Shown here piece by piece: positions 34,465 to 41,975 of a stretch of 64,000 bases of DNA. The translations under genes and the position numbers were made by a program. This stretch comes from JADLGL01 sp963667605 (GTDB taxonomy: Bacteria > Pseudomonadota > Alphaproteobacteria > Rhizobiales > Kaistiaceae). The DNA lies in NCBI GenBank assembly GCA_963667605.2, contig CAXXUZ010000003.1, forward strand, positions 1,364,001 to 1,428,000, in the 5' to 3' direction. The stretch's first letter is position 1. Every line of letters begins with the position of its first letter. Below the pieces are notes generated by a model. That model saw nothing but the letters and a program-made list of their open reading frames with translations. It did not search any database and was not told the origin of the DNA.

Positions 34465-35441
34465 GGTATCCACTATCGGAGAAGCTGGAGATCATCCGGC
34501 TGGTTGAGCGATCCCATCTGCCGGCCAAGCGCACGCTGGCGCAGTTGGGCATTCCCCGCACCTCGTTTTATCGCTGGTACGACCGCTGTCTGACCGGCGG
34601 ACCGGAGGCCCTGGAGGACCGCCGCTCGCGGCCTGGCCAAGTCTGGAACCGTATCCCCGATGAGGTGAGAGACCGGATCGTACAGCTGGCGCTGGACGAG
34701 ACGGATCTGTCGCCGCGGGAACTGGCTGTCCGGTTCACAGACACAGAGGGCTACTTTGTATCGGAATCCTCGGTTTATCGACTGCTCAAGGCCCATGATC
34801 TGATCACCAGCCCGGCCTTTATCGTCCTCAAGGCGTCCGACGAGTTCCAGGACAAGACCACGGCGCCAAACCAGCTCTGGCAGACCGACTTCACTTACCT
34901 CAAGGTCATTGATTGGGGCTGGTTCTACCTCTCCACCGTGCTCGACGACTTCTCGCGCACCATTATCGCGTGGAAGCTCTGCACCACGATGAAGGCCGAG
35001 GACGTCACCGATACGCTGGAACTGGCGCTCAAGGCGTCAGGTCGCGATCGGGCAACGGTCATTCACAAGCCACGGCTCCTGTCTGACAACGGCTCCAGCT
35101 ACATCGCCGACGATCTGGCCAAATGGCTCGACGACCGCGATATGGAGCACATTCGCGGCGCTCCCTATCATCCGCAAACCCAGGGCAAGATCGAGCGTTG
35201 GCATCAAACCCTGAAGAACCGCATCCTTTTGGAAAATTACTATCTGCCTGGCGACTTGGAGACACAGATCGAGGCCTTCGTCGGCCACTACAATTATCAC
35301 CGCTACCACGAGAGCCTGGGCAACCCCACGCCGGCCGATGTCTACTTCGGGCGCGGCCAGACCATCCTGTTGAAAAGAGAAAAGATCAAACAAAAGACGC
35401 TACGAACCCGGCGCTTGCAATACCGCAAAACCGCCGCATAA
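34461..35441 (+). CDS. IS3-family transposase OrfB, copy 2
   Basis: Same 326-residue DDE transposase as copy 1. Motifs LWQTDFTYLKV, RLLSDNGSSY and QGKIERWHQTL are intact. ATGA overlap with orfA. Differs from copy 1 at two residues. Confidence 0.93.
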   Translation: MRYPLSEKLEIIRLVERSHLPAKRTLAQLGIPRTSFYRWYDRCLTGGPEALEDRRSRPGQVWNRIPDEVRDRIVQLALDETDLSPRELAVRFTDTEGYFVSESSVYRLLKAHDLITSPAFIVLKASDEFQDKTTAPNQLWQTDFTYLKVIDWGWFYLSTVLDDFSRTIIAWKLCTTMKAEDVTDTLELALKASGRDRATVIHKPRLLSDNGSSYIADDLAKWLDDRDMEHIRGAPYHPQTQGKIERWHQTLKNRILLENYYLPGDLETQIEAFVGHYNYHRYHESLGNPTPADVYFGRGQTILLKREKIKQKTLRTRRLQYRKTAA

Positions 35442-35517
35442 AATGACCAACCAGATGGGCCGAACCCTCTCTTAAATCAGGCCGCTCATCGGTTCCAAAT
35501 TACCTGACGACGGACAG

Positions 35518-35594
35518 TGTCCGGCGTCAGCGCCCCTGGGACAGATTGGGCGGATTGAACAAGAGAGGGTTTCTGGCTCATCTTAATTCGGACA
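35518..35594 (+). repeat. 77-bp mini-remnant of the IS3 element
   Basis: One G after the right end of copy 2, a second left end (TGTCCGGCGTCAGCGCCCCT) begins and matches the element for 69 bp to CATCTTAA at 35586. It then breaks into TTCGGACA; the last six bases CGGACA match the element's right tip. It is either a truncated tandem copy or an internal-deletion derivative that keeps both tips. No coding capacity. Confidence 0.75.
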
Positions 35595-35811
35595 GCACCA
35601 TTGCGTCCGGTATTTTGGGGACTTTGAGTACCGGGTGCATTTACAGGCGGGGTGCGTCGCGAGATATTTCGGCATGACCAAAAACGTGATCCCCCAGCTC
35701 GGCCGGCCTGCTTATTCAGTTTGGCGCGGCTATTCTTTGTGGGCGGGCTCGCGCTCCCCCATTCAATGGAGGGCTTGAAACGTACTCTGGCAGCAGGCCA
35801 TCTCAAAAATG
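35595..35811. other. Gap between IS3 remnant and comF
   Basis: About 217 bp with no gene that I recognise on either strand. Likely the comF upstream region with some inserted sequence. Confidence 0.35.
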
Positions 35812-36583
35812 ATGCGGGGTAGAATGAGGGGTGCGCCGCAGCTTCCATCGCTATTAGATAATCAGACCAGATATTTAACGGAATACGATCCTCCGCCCAA
35901 CTGTCTCGCTTGCGGAGTTCCTATCTTGAGCGAGGGCGCGCTCTGCTCCTCCTGCTGGAACCGGCTGCACTTGATCGAGCGGCCCTATTGCGAGTGTTTG
36001 GCTATTCCTTTTGCCTATGATTTCGGTGCCGGTGCGTTGTCGGCTGAGGCGATCGCTGATCCGCCACCCTTCGAGCGAATGCGGGCGGTGGCGCTCTATG
36101 ACGGCGTTGCTCGCGAAATTGGTACACGGCCTCAAATACCGCGATCACCTGGAACTGGCCGCGTGGATGGCTAAATGGATGGTGCGGGTCGGTGGGGACG
36201 TGGTCGCTGACGCCAATGTGATCGTGCCGGTTCCGCTTCATTGGCGGCGGTTGTGGTGGCGCCGGTTCAATCAGTCGGCGGCGCTGGCCGCGGCGATCGC
36301 CAGACAGACAGACAAGCCAGCCGCGCTGGGCACGGTCCGGCGCACGCGGTCGACGCGAAACCAGGTCGGACTCAGCCGAAATGCAAGGGCCGTCAATGTT
36401 CGTGGCGCTTTCCGCGTCGATATGGCAAACAGGATTGATGTCGCGGGACGCCGGGTGTTGATTGTCGATGATGTCTGCACCACTGGAGCAACTATCAAGG
36501 CGGTGACCCGGGCGATCAGGCGGGCAGGAGCGGTGGCCGTGGACGTGTTGGTATTTGCCAGGGTTGCGCAGGGGCCGATTTGA
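35812..36583 (+). pseudogene. comF: ComF-family phosphoribosyltransferase, +1 frameshift
   Basis: ComF proteins pair a zinc-binding N-terminus with a PRPP-binding domain and act in DNA uptake or are of unclear role. The N-terminal part has CLACGVPILSEGALCSSCW (two CxxC) and ends correctly at MRAVALYDGVARE; the C-terminal part, in another frame, resumes at KLVHGLKYRDHLELA and has the PRPP motif VLIVDDVCTTGAT. Removing one A of the AAA at 36116-36118 joins the two as VARELVHGLKYRD, the family consensus. So one base is extra, by mutation or sequencing error. The gene begins the conserved block that includes grxC. Confidence 0.85.
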
Positions 36584-36625
36584 ACGATCTATTAGGGCCT
36601 TAATGCCAACCTTGCAGGGTTCGCC

Positions 36626-36883
36626 ATGCCTGAAGTCGTCATATATTCGCGCCCCTTTTGCGGCTATTGCGACTTGGCCAAGCGTCTGTTCGAGCGAAAG
36701 GGCGTGACCTATTCCGAATTGGATGTATCGACGGATCTTTCTTTGAAATCGGAAATGATCGGCCGCTCGGGTGGCAGGATGACCTTCCCGCAGATCTTCA
36801 TCGGCAGCCGGCACATCGGCGGATACACCGATTTGGCCAGTCTCGATCGGCGGGGCGGGCTCGACGAATTGCTCACTGCATGA
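36626..36883 (+). CDS. grxC: Glutaredoxin 3
   Basis: A dithiol glutaredoxin of 85 residues with active site CGYC (Cys12 and Cys15) in YSRPFCGYC, and the glutathione-binding TFPQIFI and GGYTDLASLD segments. It reduces protein-glutathione disulfides in the cytoplasm. Follows comF by 42 bp and precedes the nitrilase gene by 10 bp, an arrangement common in alphaproteobacteria. Confidence 0.95.
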   Translation: MPEVVIYSRPFCGYCDLAKRLFERKGVTYSELDVSTDLSLKSEMIGRSGGRMTFPQIFIGSRHIGGYTDLASLDRRGGLDELLTA

Positions 36884-36893
36884 GGCGATTACC

Positions 36894-37742
36894 ATGAACG
36901 AACGATTCACCGCGGGCTTAGTTCAGATGCGAAGCGGACGAATCCCAGATGCCAACATCGCCGTCGCGGAATCGTTGATCCGGGAGGCGGCCGCCGAAGG
37001 CGCGGACTATGTGCTGACGCCGGAGATGACCAATATTCTCGACCGCGACGCCAAAAGCGCGCTGGCGGCGGCGCAGGTCGAGCAGGAGGATCCCGCGCTT
37101 GCCCGGTTTCGAATTCTCGCTGAGGAGCTTCGGATCTGGCTCCATATAGGCTCGCTTGCGGTTCGTGACGCAGAGGGGGTGGCCGATCGCGGCTATCTGA
37201 TCGGGCCGGACGGAACGGTCAGTGCTCGCTATGACAAGATCCATATGTTCGATGTCAATTTGCCCGGTGGCGAAAGCTGGCGCGAGTCGCGTCTTTATCA
37301 CCCCGGCAATGAGGCGGTGGTCGCCGATTTGCCGTGGACGCGGATCGGCCTGTCGATCTGCTATGATCTCCGCTTCCCGCAGTTGTTCCGGGCCCTGGCC
37401 CATGCCGGCGCGACGGTGCTGGCGGTGCCGGCCGCTTTCACGCGGCAGACGGGGCGGGCGCATTGGCATGTGCTGTTGCGTGCCAGAGCGATCGAGACAG
37501 GCAGCTATGTCATTGCCGCTGCGCAAGGCGGCAAACATGAGGACGGCCGCGAGACCTTCGGTCACAGCCTGGTCGTAGATCCTTGGGGGCGGGTGTTGGC
37601 TGAAGCAGAGGAAGATCCAGTGGTGATCCTGGCCGAGATCGATCCCGCGGTGAGCCTTGCGGTCAGGGCACAAATTCCGGCGCTCGAACACGACCGGGAC
37701 TTTGCCGTGCCATCGCCGGTCGAGATCGCTGCAGCGTCATGA
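36894..37742 (+). CDS. Nitrilase-superfamily carbon-nitrogen hydrolase
   Basis: A 282-residue amidase of the nitrilase superfamily (Nit2/YafV group). The catalytic triad is Glu44 (LTPEMTN), Lys115 (ARYDKIHMFD) and Cys156 (IGLSICYDLRFPQ). Members of this branch hydrolyse omega-amides such as alpha-ketoglutaramate or deaminated glutathione; the latter would fit its grxC neighbour, but this is inferred. The stop overlaps the DUF1178 start by ATGA. Confidence 0.93.
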   Translation: MNERFTAGLVQMRSGRIPDANIAVAESLIREAAAEGADYVLTPEMTNILDRDAKSALAAAQVEQEDPALARFRILAEELRIWLHIGSLAVRDAEGVADRGYLIGPDGTVSARYDKIHMFDVNLPGGESWRESRLYHPGNEAVVADLPWTRIGLSICYDLRFPQLFRALAHAGATVLAVPAAFTRQTGRAHWHVLLRARAIETGSYVIAAAQGGKHEDGRETFGHSLVVDPWGRVLAEAEEDPVVILAEIDPAVSLAVRAQIPALEHDRDFAVPSPVEIAAAS

Positions 37743-38230
37743 TCCGCTATCGTTTGGTCTGTGGTCGAGGTGATGAGTTCGAAGCCTGGTTTCGCGGCTC
37801 GGACGATTGTGATGCGCTGGCGGGGGCTGGCCAGATCAATTGCCCGCTGTGCGGTTCGACCGATGTCTCCAAGGCGCTGATGACGCCAGCGGTGCGCTCC
37901 CGGAAACGGCGAAAGACGACGCCGAACCAGGCTTCGGAAGAGCAGGAAACGGCTCCAATTACCGAAGGCTCCGACAATCTCAGGCTGGCTGGCGGTTCCG
38001 ATCCGTCTGTTGCAGAAGCGATGGAGGCCGAGCGTAAGCTGAGCAAGCACATCCGCGAGAACTCGGAGGATGTGGGCAGGCGCTTTTCGGAGGAAGCGCG
38101 GAAGATCCATTATCGCGAGGTCAAGCCACGTAGCATCATCGGTGATGCGACCATGGCCGAGGCCAAGGAAATGCTCGACGAAGGCATCGAGTTCCACCCT
38201 CTGCCGGTCCTGCCGGAGGAGCGAAACTAA
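37739..38230 (+). CDS. DUF1178 family protein
   Basis: A 163-residue protein that starts MIRYRLVCGRGDEFEAWFRG and has a CPLCGS zinc-ribbon-like pair, followed by a charged linker and the conserved C-terminal segment SEEARKIHYREVKPRSIIGD and EGIEFHPLPVLPE. Matches DUF1178, unknown role, always near grxC and the nitrilase. Overlaps the previous gene by 4 bases. Confidence 0.92.
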   Translation: MIRYRLVCGRGDEFEAWFRGSDDCDALAGAGQINCPLCGSTDVSKALMTPAVRSRKRRKTTPNQASEEQETAPITEGSDNLRLAGGSDPSVAEAMEAERKLSKHIRENSEDVGRRFSEEARKIHYREVKPRSIIGDATMAEAKEMLDEGIEFHPLPVLPEERN

Positions 38231-38242
38231 CGGCCGCGGGCG

Positions 38243-38678
38243 ATGCGGAATTTGAAGAAGCTCGTGTTGGGTGTCGCCGGATCGGCGTTGATCTCGGCGG
38301 CGGCCACCGGGGCAATGGCCGCCGGTCCGATCGCACCGGCCGTTGTGGTCGTTGAGGAAATCGCGGCTCCTTCCTTCAGCTGGGACCGGCACTATGTCGG
38401 CGCCTATTTTCGTCGTCGGTATTGATCTGATGGCCGGCGTCTACAATTTTGGTGCCATCGATTGGGAGACTTATGCGCTGGCGCGCGCCGGTGTGATCCT
38501 CGGCGGGCGGGTTCTGCTGTTTGGCGCCCTGGGCATTGGCTGGGACGGTCCGGTGGTTCCGGCCGCGGCGGCCGGGGTCGAGATCGGCCTAAGCAGCGCG
38601 GTGAGCCTTCGTGGCCAGGTGCTTCTCTACGACGCTTTCAACAGCCCCGACATCGCGGGAGTGTTCGGCTTCGCCTAG
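38243..38678 (+). pseudogene. Small outer-membrane or secreted protein, +1 frameshift
   Basis: The N-terminus MRNLKKLVLGVAGSALIS with a signal peptide to about MAA/GPI and APSFSWDRHYVGAY is the start of a porin-like or opacity-type protein. The frame then stops 5 codons later, whereas another frame continues IDLMAGVYNFGAIDWETYAL with alternating strands to residue ~140. Removing one T of TTTT at 38407-38410 fuses them as AYFVVGIDLMAG. Full length would be about 144 residues. The ending EIGLSSAVSLRGQVLLYDAF suggests a small beta-barrel. Real decay or a base error. Confidence 0.75.
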
Positions 38679-38726
38679 CATTTCGGCGGTCCGTGAGGTC
38701 GACCGACGCTATCTGACACGAGTCAG

Positions 38727-38747
38727 CCGGCGCCTATCGGGCGCCGG
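38727..38747. terminator. Bidirectional hairpin terminator
   Basis: CCGGCGCC and GGCGCCGG arms around TATCG, followed by TTTCGTTT on the plus strand. It lies between the rightward outer-membrane gene and the leftward ubiG, so it can terminate the rightward transcript. Confidence 0.7.
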
Positions 38748-38760
38748 TTTCGTTTCGGCC

Positions 38761-39522
38761 TTAGGCGATCCTGAGCGATCGATCGGCGGCGATCAAATAG
38801 TTCACACCGGTGTCGGTTTCAGACAGTTTCCACTCGCCGCGAAGCGGGTCGAAGATCATGCCTGCCGACCGGCCGGGCGCCAGGCCGCATCCCTCGAATG
38901 CTTGCCGCAGCTCATCCGGCGTCACGAATTTGCTCCATTGATGGGTCCCGCGAGGCAGCCAGCGCAGGACATATTCGGCGCCGATGATCGCCAGGGCGAA
39001 GGCCTTGGTGGTGCGGTTGATGGTCGAGACCACCATCAGCCCGCCCGGCTTGAGCATTCCGCCGCAGATGTTAATAAAGGCTGGCACGTCCTGCAGATGC
39101 TCGACTATCTCCAGCGCAAAAACGGCATCGAAACGCTCGCCGGCGGCGGCAAGATCCTCGGCGGTGGTAGTGCGATAGTCGATTGCTAGGCCGCTCTCAC
39201 CGGCGTGGAATTTGGCGATGTCGATATTGGTTGCCGAGGCGTCGGCGCCGATAATTTCGCCGCCGAGCCGGGCCAGCGGCTCGCTGAGGAGACCGCCACC
39301 GCAGCCGATATCGAGTACGCGAAGGCCGGCGAGGATGCTGATAGCCTTGGTATCGCGGCCGAAACGGCGACAGATTTCCTGGCGAATGAAGCCGAGCCGG
39401 ATCGGGTTGATTTGATGTAGCGGGCGGAATTTTCCGTTCGGATCCCACCATTCGCTGGCTATTGAAGCGAACCGCTCGACCTCGATCGGATCGACGGTGC
39501 TGACTCTGTCTTCGGCGCTCAT
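38761..39522 (-). CDS. ubiG: Ubiquinone biosynthesis O-methyltransferase
   Basis: SAM-dependent methyltransferase of 253 residues that performs both O-methylations of ubiquinone synthesis. SAM loop VLDIGCGGGLLSEPLARLG, then ASEWWDPNGKFRPLHQINP near the start and VFALEIVEHLQDVP mid-way are UbiG hallmarks. ATG 39522 (MSAEDRV) overlaps the stop of the lipocalin-like gene by one base (TGATG). An in-frame ATG at 39540 is also possible. Confidence 0.94.
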   Translation of the reverse strand: MSAEDRVSTVDPIEVERFASIASEWWDPNGKFRPLHQINPIRLGFIRQEICRRFGRDTKAISILAGLRVLDIGCGGGLLSEPLARLGGEIIGADASATNIDIAKFHAGESGLAIDYRTTTAEDLAAAGERFDAVFALEIVEHLQDVPAFINICGGMLKPGGLMVVSTINRTTKAFALAIIGAEYVLRWLPRGTHQWSKFVTPDELRQAFEGCGLAPGRSAGMIFDPLRGEWKLSETDTGVNYLIAADRSLRIA

Positions 39523-39950
39523 CAGACTGGCCGTCGCCACACCGCAAGGGCGACGATCATCTCTCCCTGATAGGGAAATGGCTCGCTAATGAGCCGCAGG
39601 TGGCCGTCTTCAAAATGGATCCGCCTTCGCTGATCGGTGCCGGCCCAATTGGGGAAGGAGGCGATTTCGACGTGATGAACGACGTGATCGCCACGGTGCT
39701 CATAGCGGCCGGAATAAGAGACATGGGTCTTCATCGCCGCTGAATCCTCTTCGGGAGATCCGGAGGCCATGTCGTCGATGCGATAACGCTGCCGGTCGGC
39801 CTTGGCGAGATGGGCGAACATGAAGCCGTCTCCGGAGTAGTTGATGAAACCGGTCGCGTCGGCACCGAACGGCTCCGTGATCCCGCCACCGGCGGCTTCA
39901 TTATACCACCGGACCAGTGTCCAGGTGCCGAGCAGCGGATTGTCGGTCAT
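39522..39950 (-). CDS. Lipocalin-like domain protein
   Basis: A 142-residue protein beginning MTDNPLLGTWTLVRWYNEAA, then GFINYSGDGFMFAHLAKADR and THVSYSGRYEHRGDHVVHHV, the Lipocalin_5 family pattern of an LGTW start and a small beta-barrel. No signal peptide, so cytoplasmic. Overlaps ubiG by one base. Function unknown. Confidence 0.88.
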   Translation of the reverse strand: MTDNPLLGTWTLVRWYNEAAGGGITEPFGADATGFINYSGDGFMFAHLAKADRQRYRIDDMASGSPEEDSAAMKTHVSYSGRYEHRGDHVVHHVEIASFPNWAGTDQRRRIHFEDGHLRLISEPFPYQGEMIVALAVWRRPV

Positions 39951-39987
39951 TTGTGATTTCGGCCTCGGCGGGACAACGCGATTTGGA

Positions 39988-40518
39988 TCAGCTCCGCGAA
40001 GCGCGCTCGATCGCTTCCTCGATCAGCCGGCGGGCCGTGTCGGCGTCGCCCCAGCGCACGATCTTCACCCATTTGCCCGGTTCGAGGTCCTTGTAATGGG
40101 TGAAGAAATGCTCGATCTGCTTGATTGTGATGTCGGGCAAATCGGAATGGGTTTTGATCGAATCATATCGCTGGGTGAGCGTTCGGGAAGGGACGGCGAC
40201 GATCTTCTCGTCCTGGCCTTCATTGTCCTCCATGACAAGGACGCCTACCGCTCGGGCGCTGATTACCGCGCCGGGAATGATGGCGCGGGTGTTGGCGACC
40301 AGAACGTCGGCCGGGTCGCCATCGCCGGAGAGGGTGTGGGGGATGAAGCCATAATTCCCCGGATAGCGCATTGGCGTGTAGAGGAAGCGATCGACGAACA
40401 GCGCTCCTGACCTCTTCTCAAGTTCATATTTGATCGGCTTGCCGCCAATCGGGACTTCGATCACGACATTGACGTCATCTGGCGGGTTGTCGCCGATCGG
40501 GATCGCATCAAGGCGCAT
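39988..40518 (-). CDS. ppa: Inorganic pyrophosphatase
   Basis: Family I soluble pyrophosphatase of 176 residues, E. coli length. Motifs: VNVVIEVPIGGKPIKYELEK, RYPGNYGFIPHTLSGDGDPAD with DGDPAD metal site, and VPSRTLTQRYDSI. It removes PPi from biosynthesis. Start ATG 40518 (MRLDAIPIGDN); the longer frame upstream overlaps the lysC control region and is not conserved. Confidence 0.95.
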   Translation of the reverse strand: MRLDAIPIGDNPPDDVNVVIEVPIGGKPIKYELEKRSGALFVDRFLYTPMRYPGNYGFIPHTLSGDGDPADVLVANTRAIIPGAVISARAVGVLVMEDNEGQDEKIVAVPSRTLTQRYDSIKTHSDLPDITIKQIEHFFTHYKDLEPGKWVKIVRWGDADTARRLIEEAIERASRS

Positions 40519-40669
40519 TGGCTCGTCTCGCAATAGTTCGGCTGGCCGTGATGCCCAAACGGCGGCTGAGCCTTCAACATTGCCGTCATCGGGTCGAACC
40601 GCTAATAAGCCGCGGAAATCACGGCGTGCCGACCCGACCCGCAATGCCCTTGTCGATCAAGGACTTTCC

Positions 40670-41911
40670 ATGGCCCGGCTGGTGATGAAATTCGGCGGGA
40701 CTTCCGTCGCCGACATCCCGCATATCCAGAACGTCGCGCGTCACGTCAAGCGCGAGGTCGATGCCGGCTACGAGGTCGCCGTCGTCGTCTCGGCGATGAA
40801 CGGCGCCACGGATCAGCTCGTCGCCTGGACCCGTGAGATCGCGCCGTTCCATGACGCGCGTGAATATGACGTGGTCGTTTCATCTGGCGAACAGGTAAGT
40901 TCGGGTCTGTTGGCGTTGGCGCTGCAGGAGATCGAGGTCAACGCCCGTTCCTGGCAGGGTTGGCAGGTTCCGATCCGCACCGATGGCGTGCATGGCGCCG
41001 CGAGAATCGAGGCGATCGGGGCCCAACCGCTGGCCGAACGGTTGGGGGAGGGGCAGGTTGCCGTGGTTGCGGGGTTCCAGGGGATTGCCCCGGACAATCG
41101 CATCTCGACCTTCGGCCGCGGCGGTTCCGACACCTCCGCCGTGGCGTTGGCCGCGGTGATCGGTGCCGAGCGTTGCGATATCTACACCGATGTCGACGGC
41201 GTTTGCACCACCGATCCCAGGATCATACCGAAGGCCAAGCGACTGGAAAAAGTGTCGTTCGAGGAGATGCTAGAAATGGCCTCGCTTGGGGCCGAGGTGT
41301 TACAGGTGCGTTCGGTTGAGCTGGCGATGGTGCATGGCGTTCGGATTCTGGTCCGATCCTCCTTCGATCCGCCGGATGCGGCGGCAGGCGGAGAGCTGCT
41401 GGGAACGCTGATCTGCGGCGAGGAAGAGATCGTGGAGAAGAAGACGGTTACCGGAATCGCCTATTCCAAAGACGAGGCGCAGATCACTCTGCGCCGGGTC
41501 GAGGATAAGCCGGGCGTGGCGGCGAATGCGTTGGGGCCGCTGGCCGATGCCGGCATCAACGTCGATATGATCGTTCAAAATGTCTCGGAGGACGGCTCGA
41601 CCACCGACCTCACCTTCACGGTGCCGGTCGCCGAATATGATCGCGCGACCAAGGTCCTGGAGGACGCCAGGGAGTCCATCGGCTACCAGCTATTGCAGGG
41701 AACGCCTGATGTTGCCAAGGTCTCGGTGATCGGGATGGGTATGCGCTCTCATGCCGGCGTAGCGGCAGAGGCTTTCCGCGCGTTGGCGGCGCGTGGGATC
41801 AACATCCGTGCCATCACCACCTCGGAGATCAAGATATCGATGCTGATCGAAGCCTCTTTCACCGAGCTTGCGGTACGGACTTTGCATTCGCTATACGGGC
41901 TCGACAATTGA
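40670..41911 (+). CDS. lysC: Aspartate kinase
   Basis: Phosphorylates aspartate, first step to lysine, threonine and methionine. 413 residues from ATG 40670: MARLVMKFGGTSVADIPHIQ, the KFGGTS motif, FGRGGSDTSAVALAAVIGAERC and the C-terminal ACT pair (RVEDKPGVAANALGPLADAG and GMRSHAGVAAEAFRAL) for feedback control by lysine and threonine. Divergent from ppa. Typical of alphaproteobacteria, where lysC precedes ptsP. Confidence 0.96.
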   Translation: MARLVMKFGGTSVADIPHIQNVARHVKREVDAGYEVAVVVSAMNGATDQLVAWTREIAPFHDAREYDVVVSSGEQVSSGLLALALQEIEVNARSWQGWQVPIRTDGVHGAARIEAIGAQPLAERLGEGQVAVVAGFQGIAPDNRISTFGRGGSDTSAVALAAVIGAERCDIYTDVDGVCTTDPRIIPKAKRLEKVSFEEMLEMASLGAEVLQVRSVELAMVHGVRILVRSSFDPPDAAAGGELLGTLICGEEEIVEKKTVTGIAYSKDEAQITLRRVEDKPGVAANALGPLADAGINVDMIVQNVSEDGSTTDLTFTVPVAEYDRATKVLEDARESIGYQLLQGTPDVAKVSVIGMGMRSHAGVAAEAFRALAARGINIRAITTSEIKISMLIEASFTELAVRTLHSLYGLDN

Positions 41912-41975
41912 TGCCGGTCTGTCCTCGCTGAGAGTCGACCGGCGGATGCGGCTGCCAATTCTGGGATAGCGACCA

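Larger units (their letters stand above)
34004..35516 (+). mobile_element. IS3-family insertion sequence, copy 2
   Basis: A 1513-bp copy of the element at 22221-23738 in the same orientation. It is followed by one G and then a second left end (35518). The direct pair encloses about 10 kb, including the TRAP operon, which could be deleted by recombination. Confidence 0.93.

Noticed and set aside
22221..35594. CRISPR array or toxin-antitoxin or restriction system in the island
   Set aside because: No spaced repeats of CRISPR type were seen, and no toxin, antitoxin or restriction gene is intact. The MT-A70 fragment is too short to be a working modification gene.
35486..35848. A 120-codon minus-strand frame across the IS3 remnant and gap
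   Set aside because: Basic, Arg- and Pro-rich composition without domains, and it crosses an IS end.
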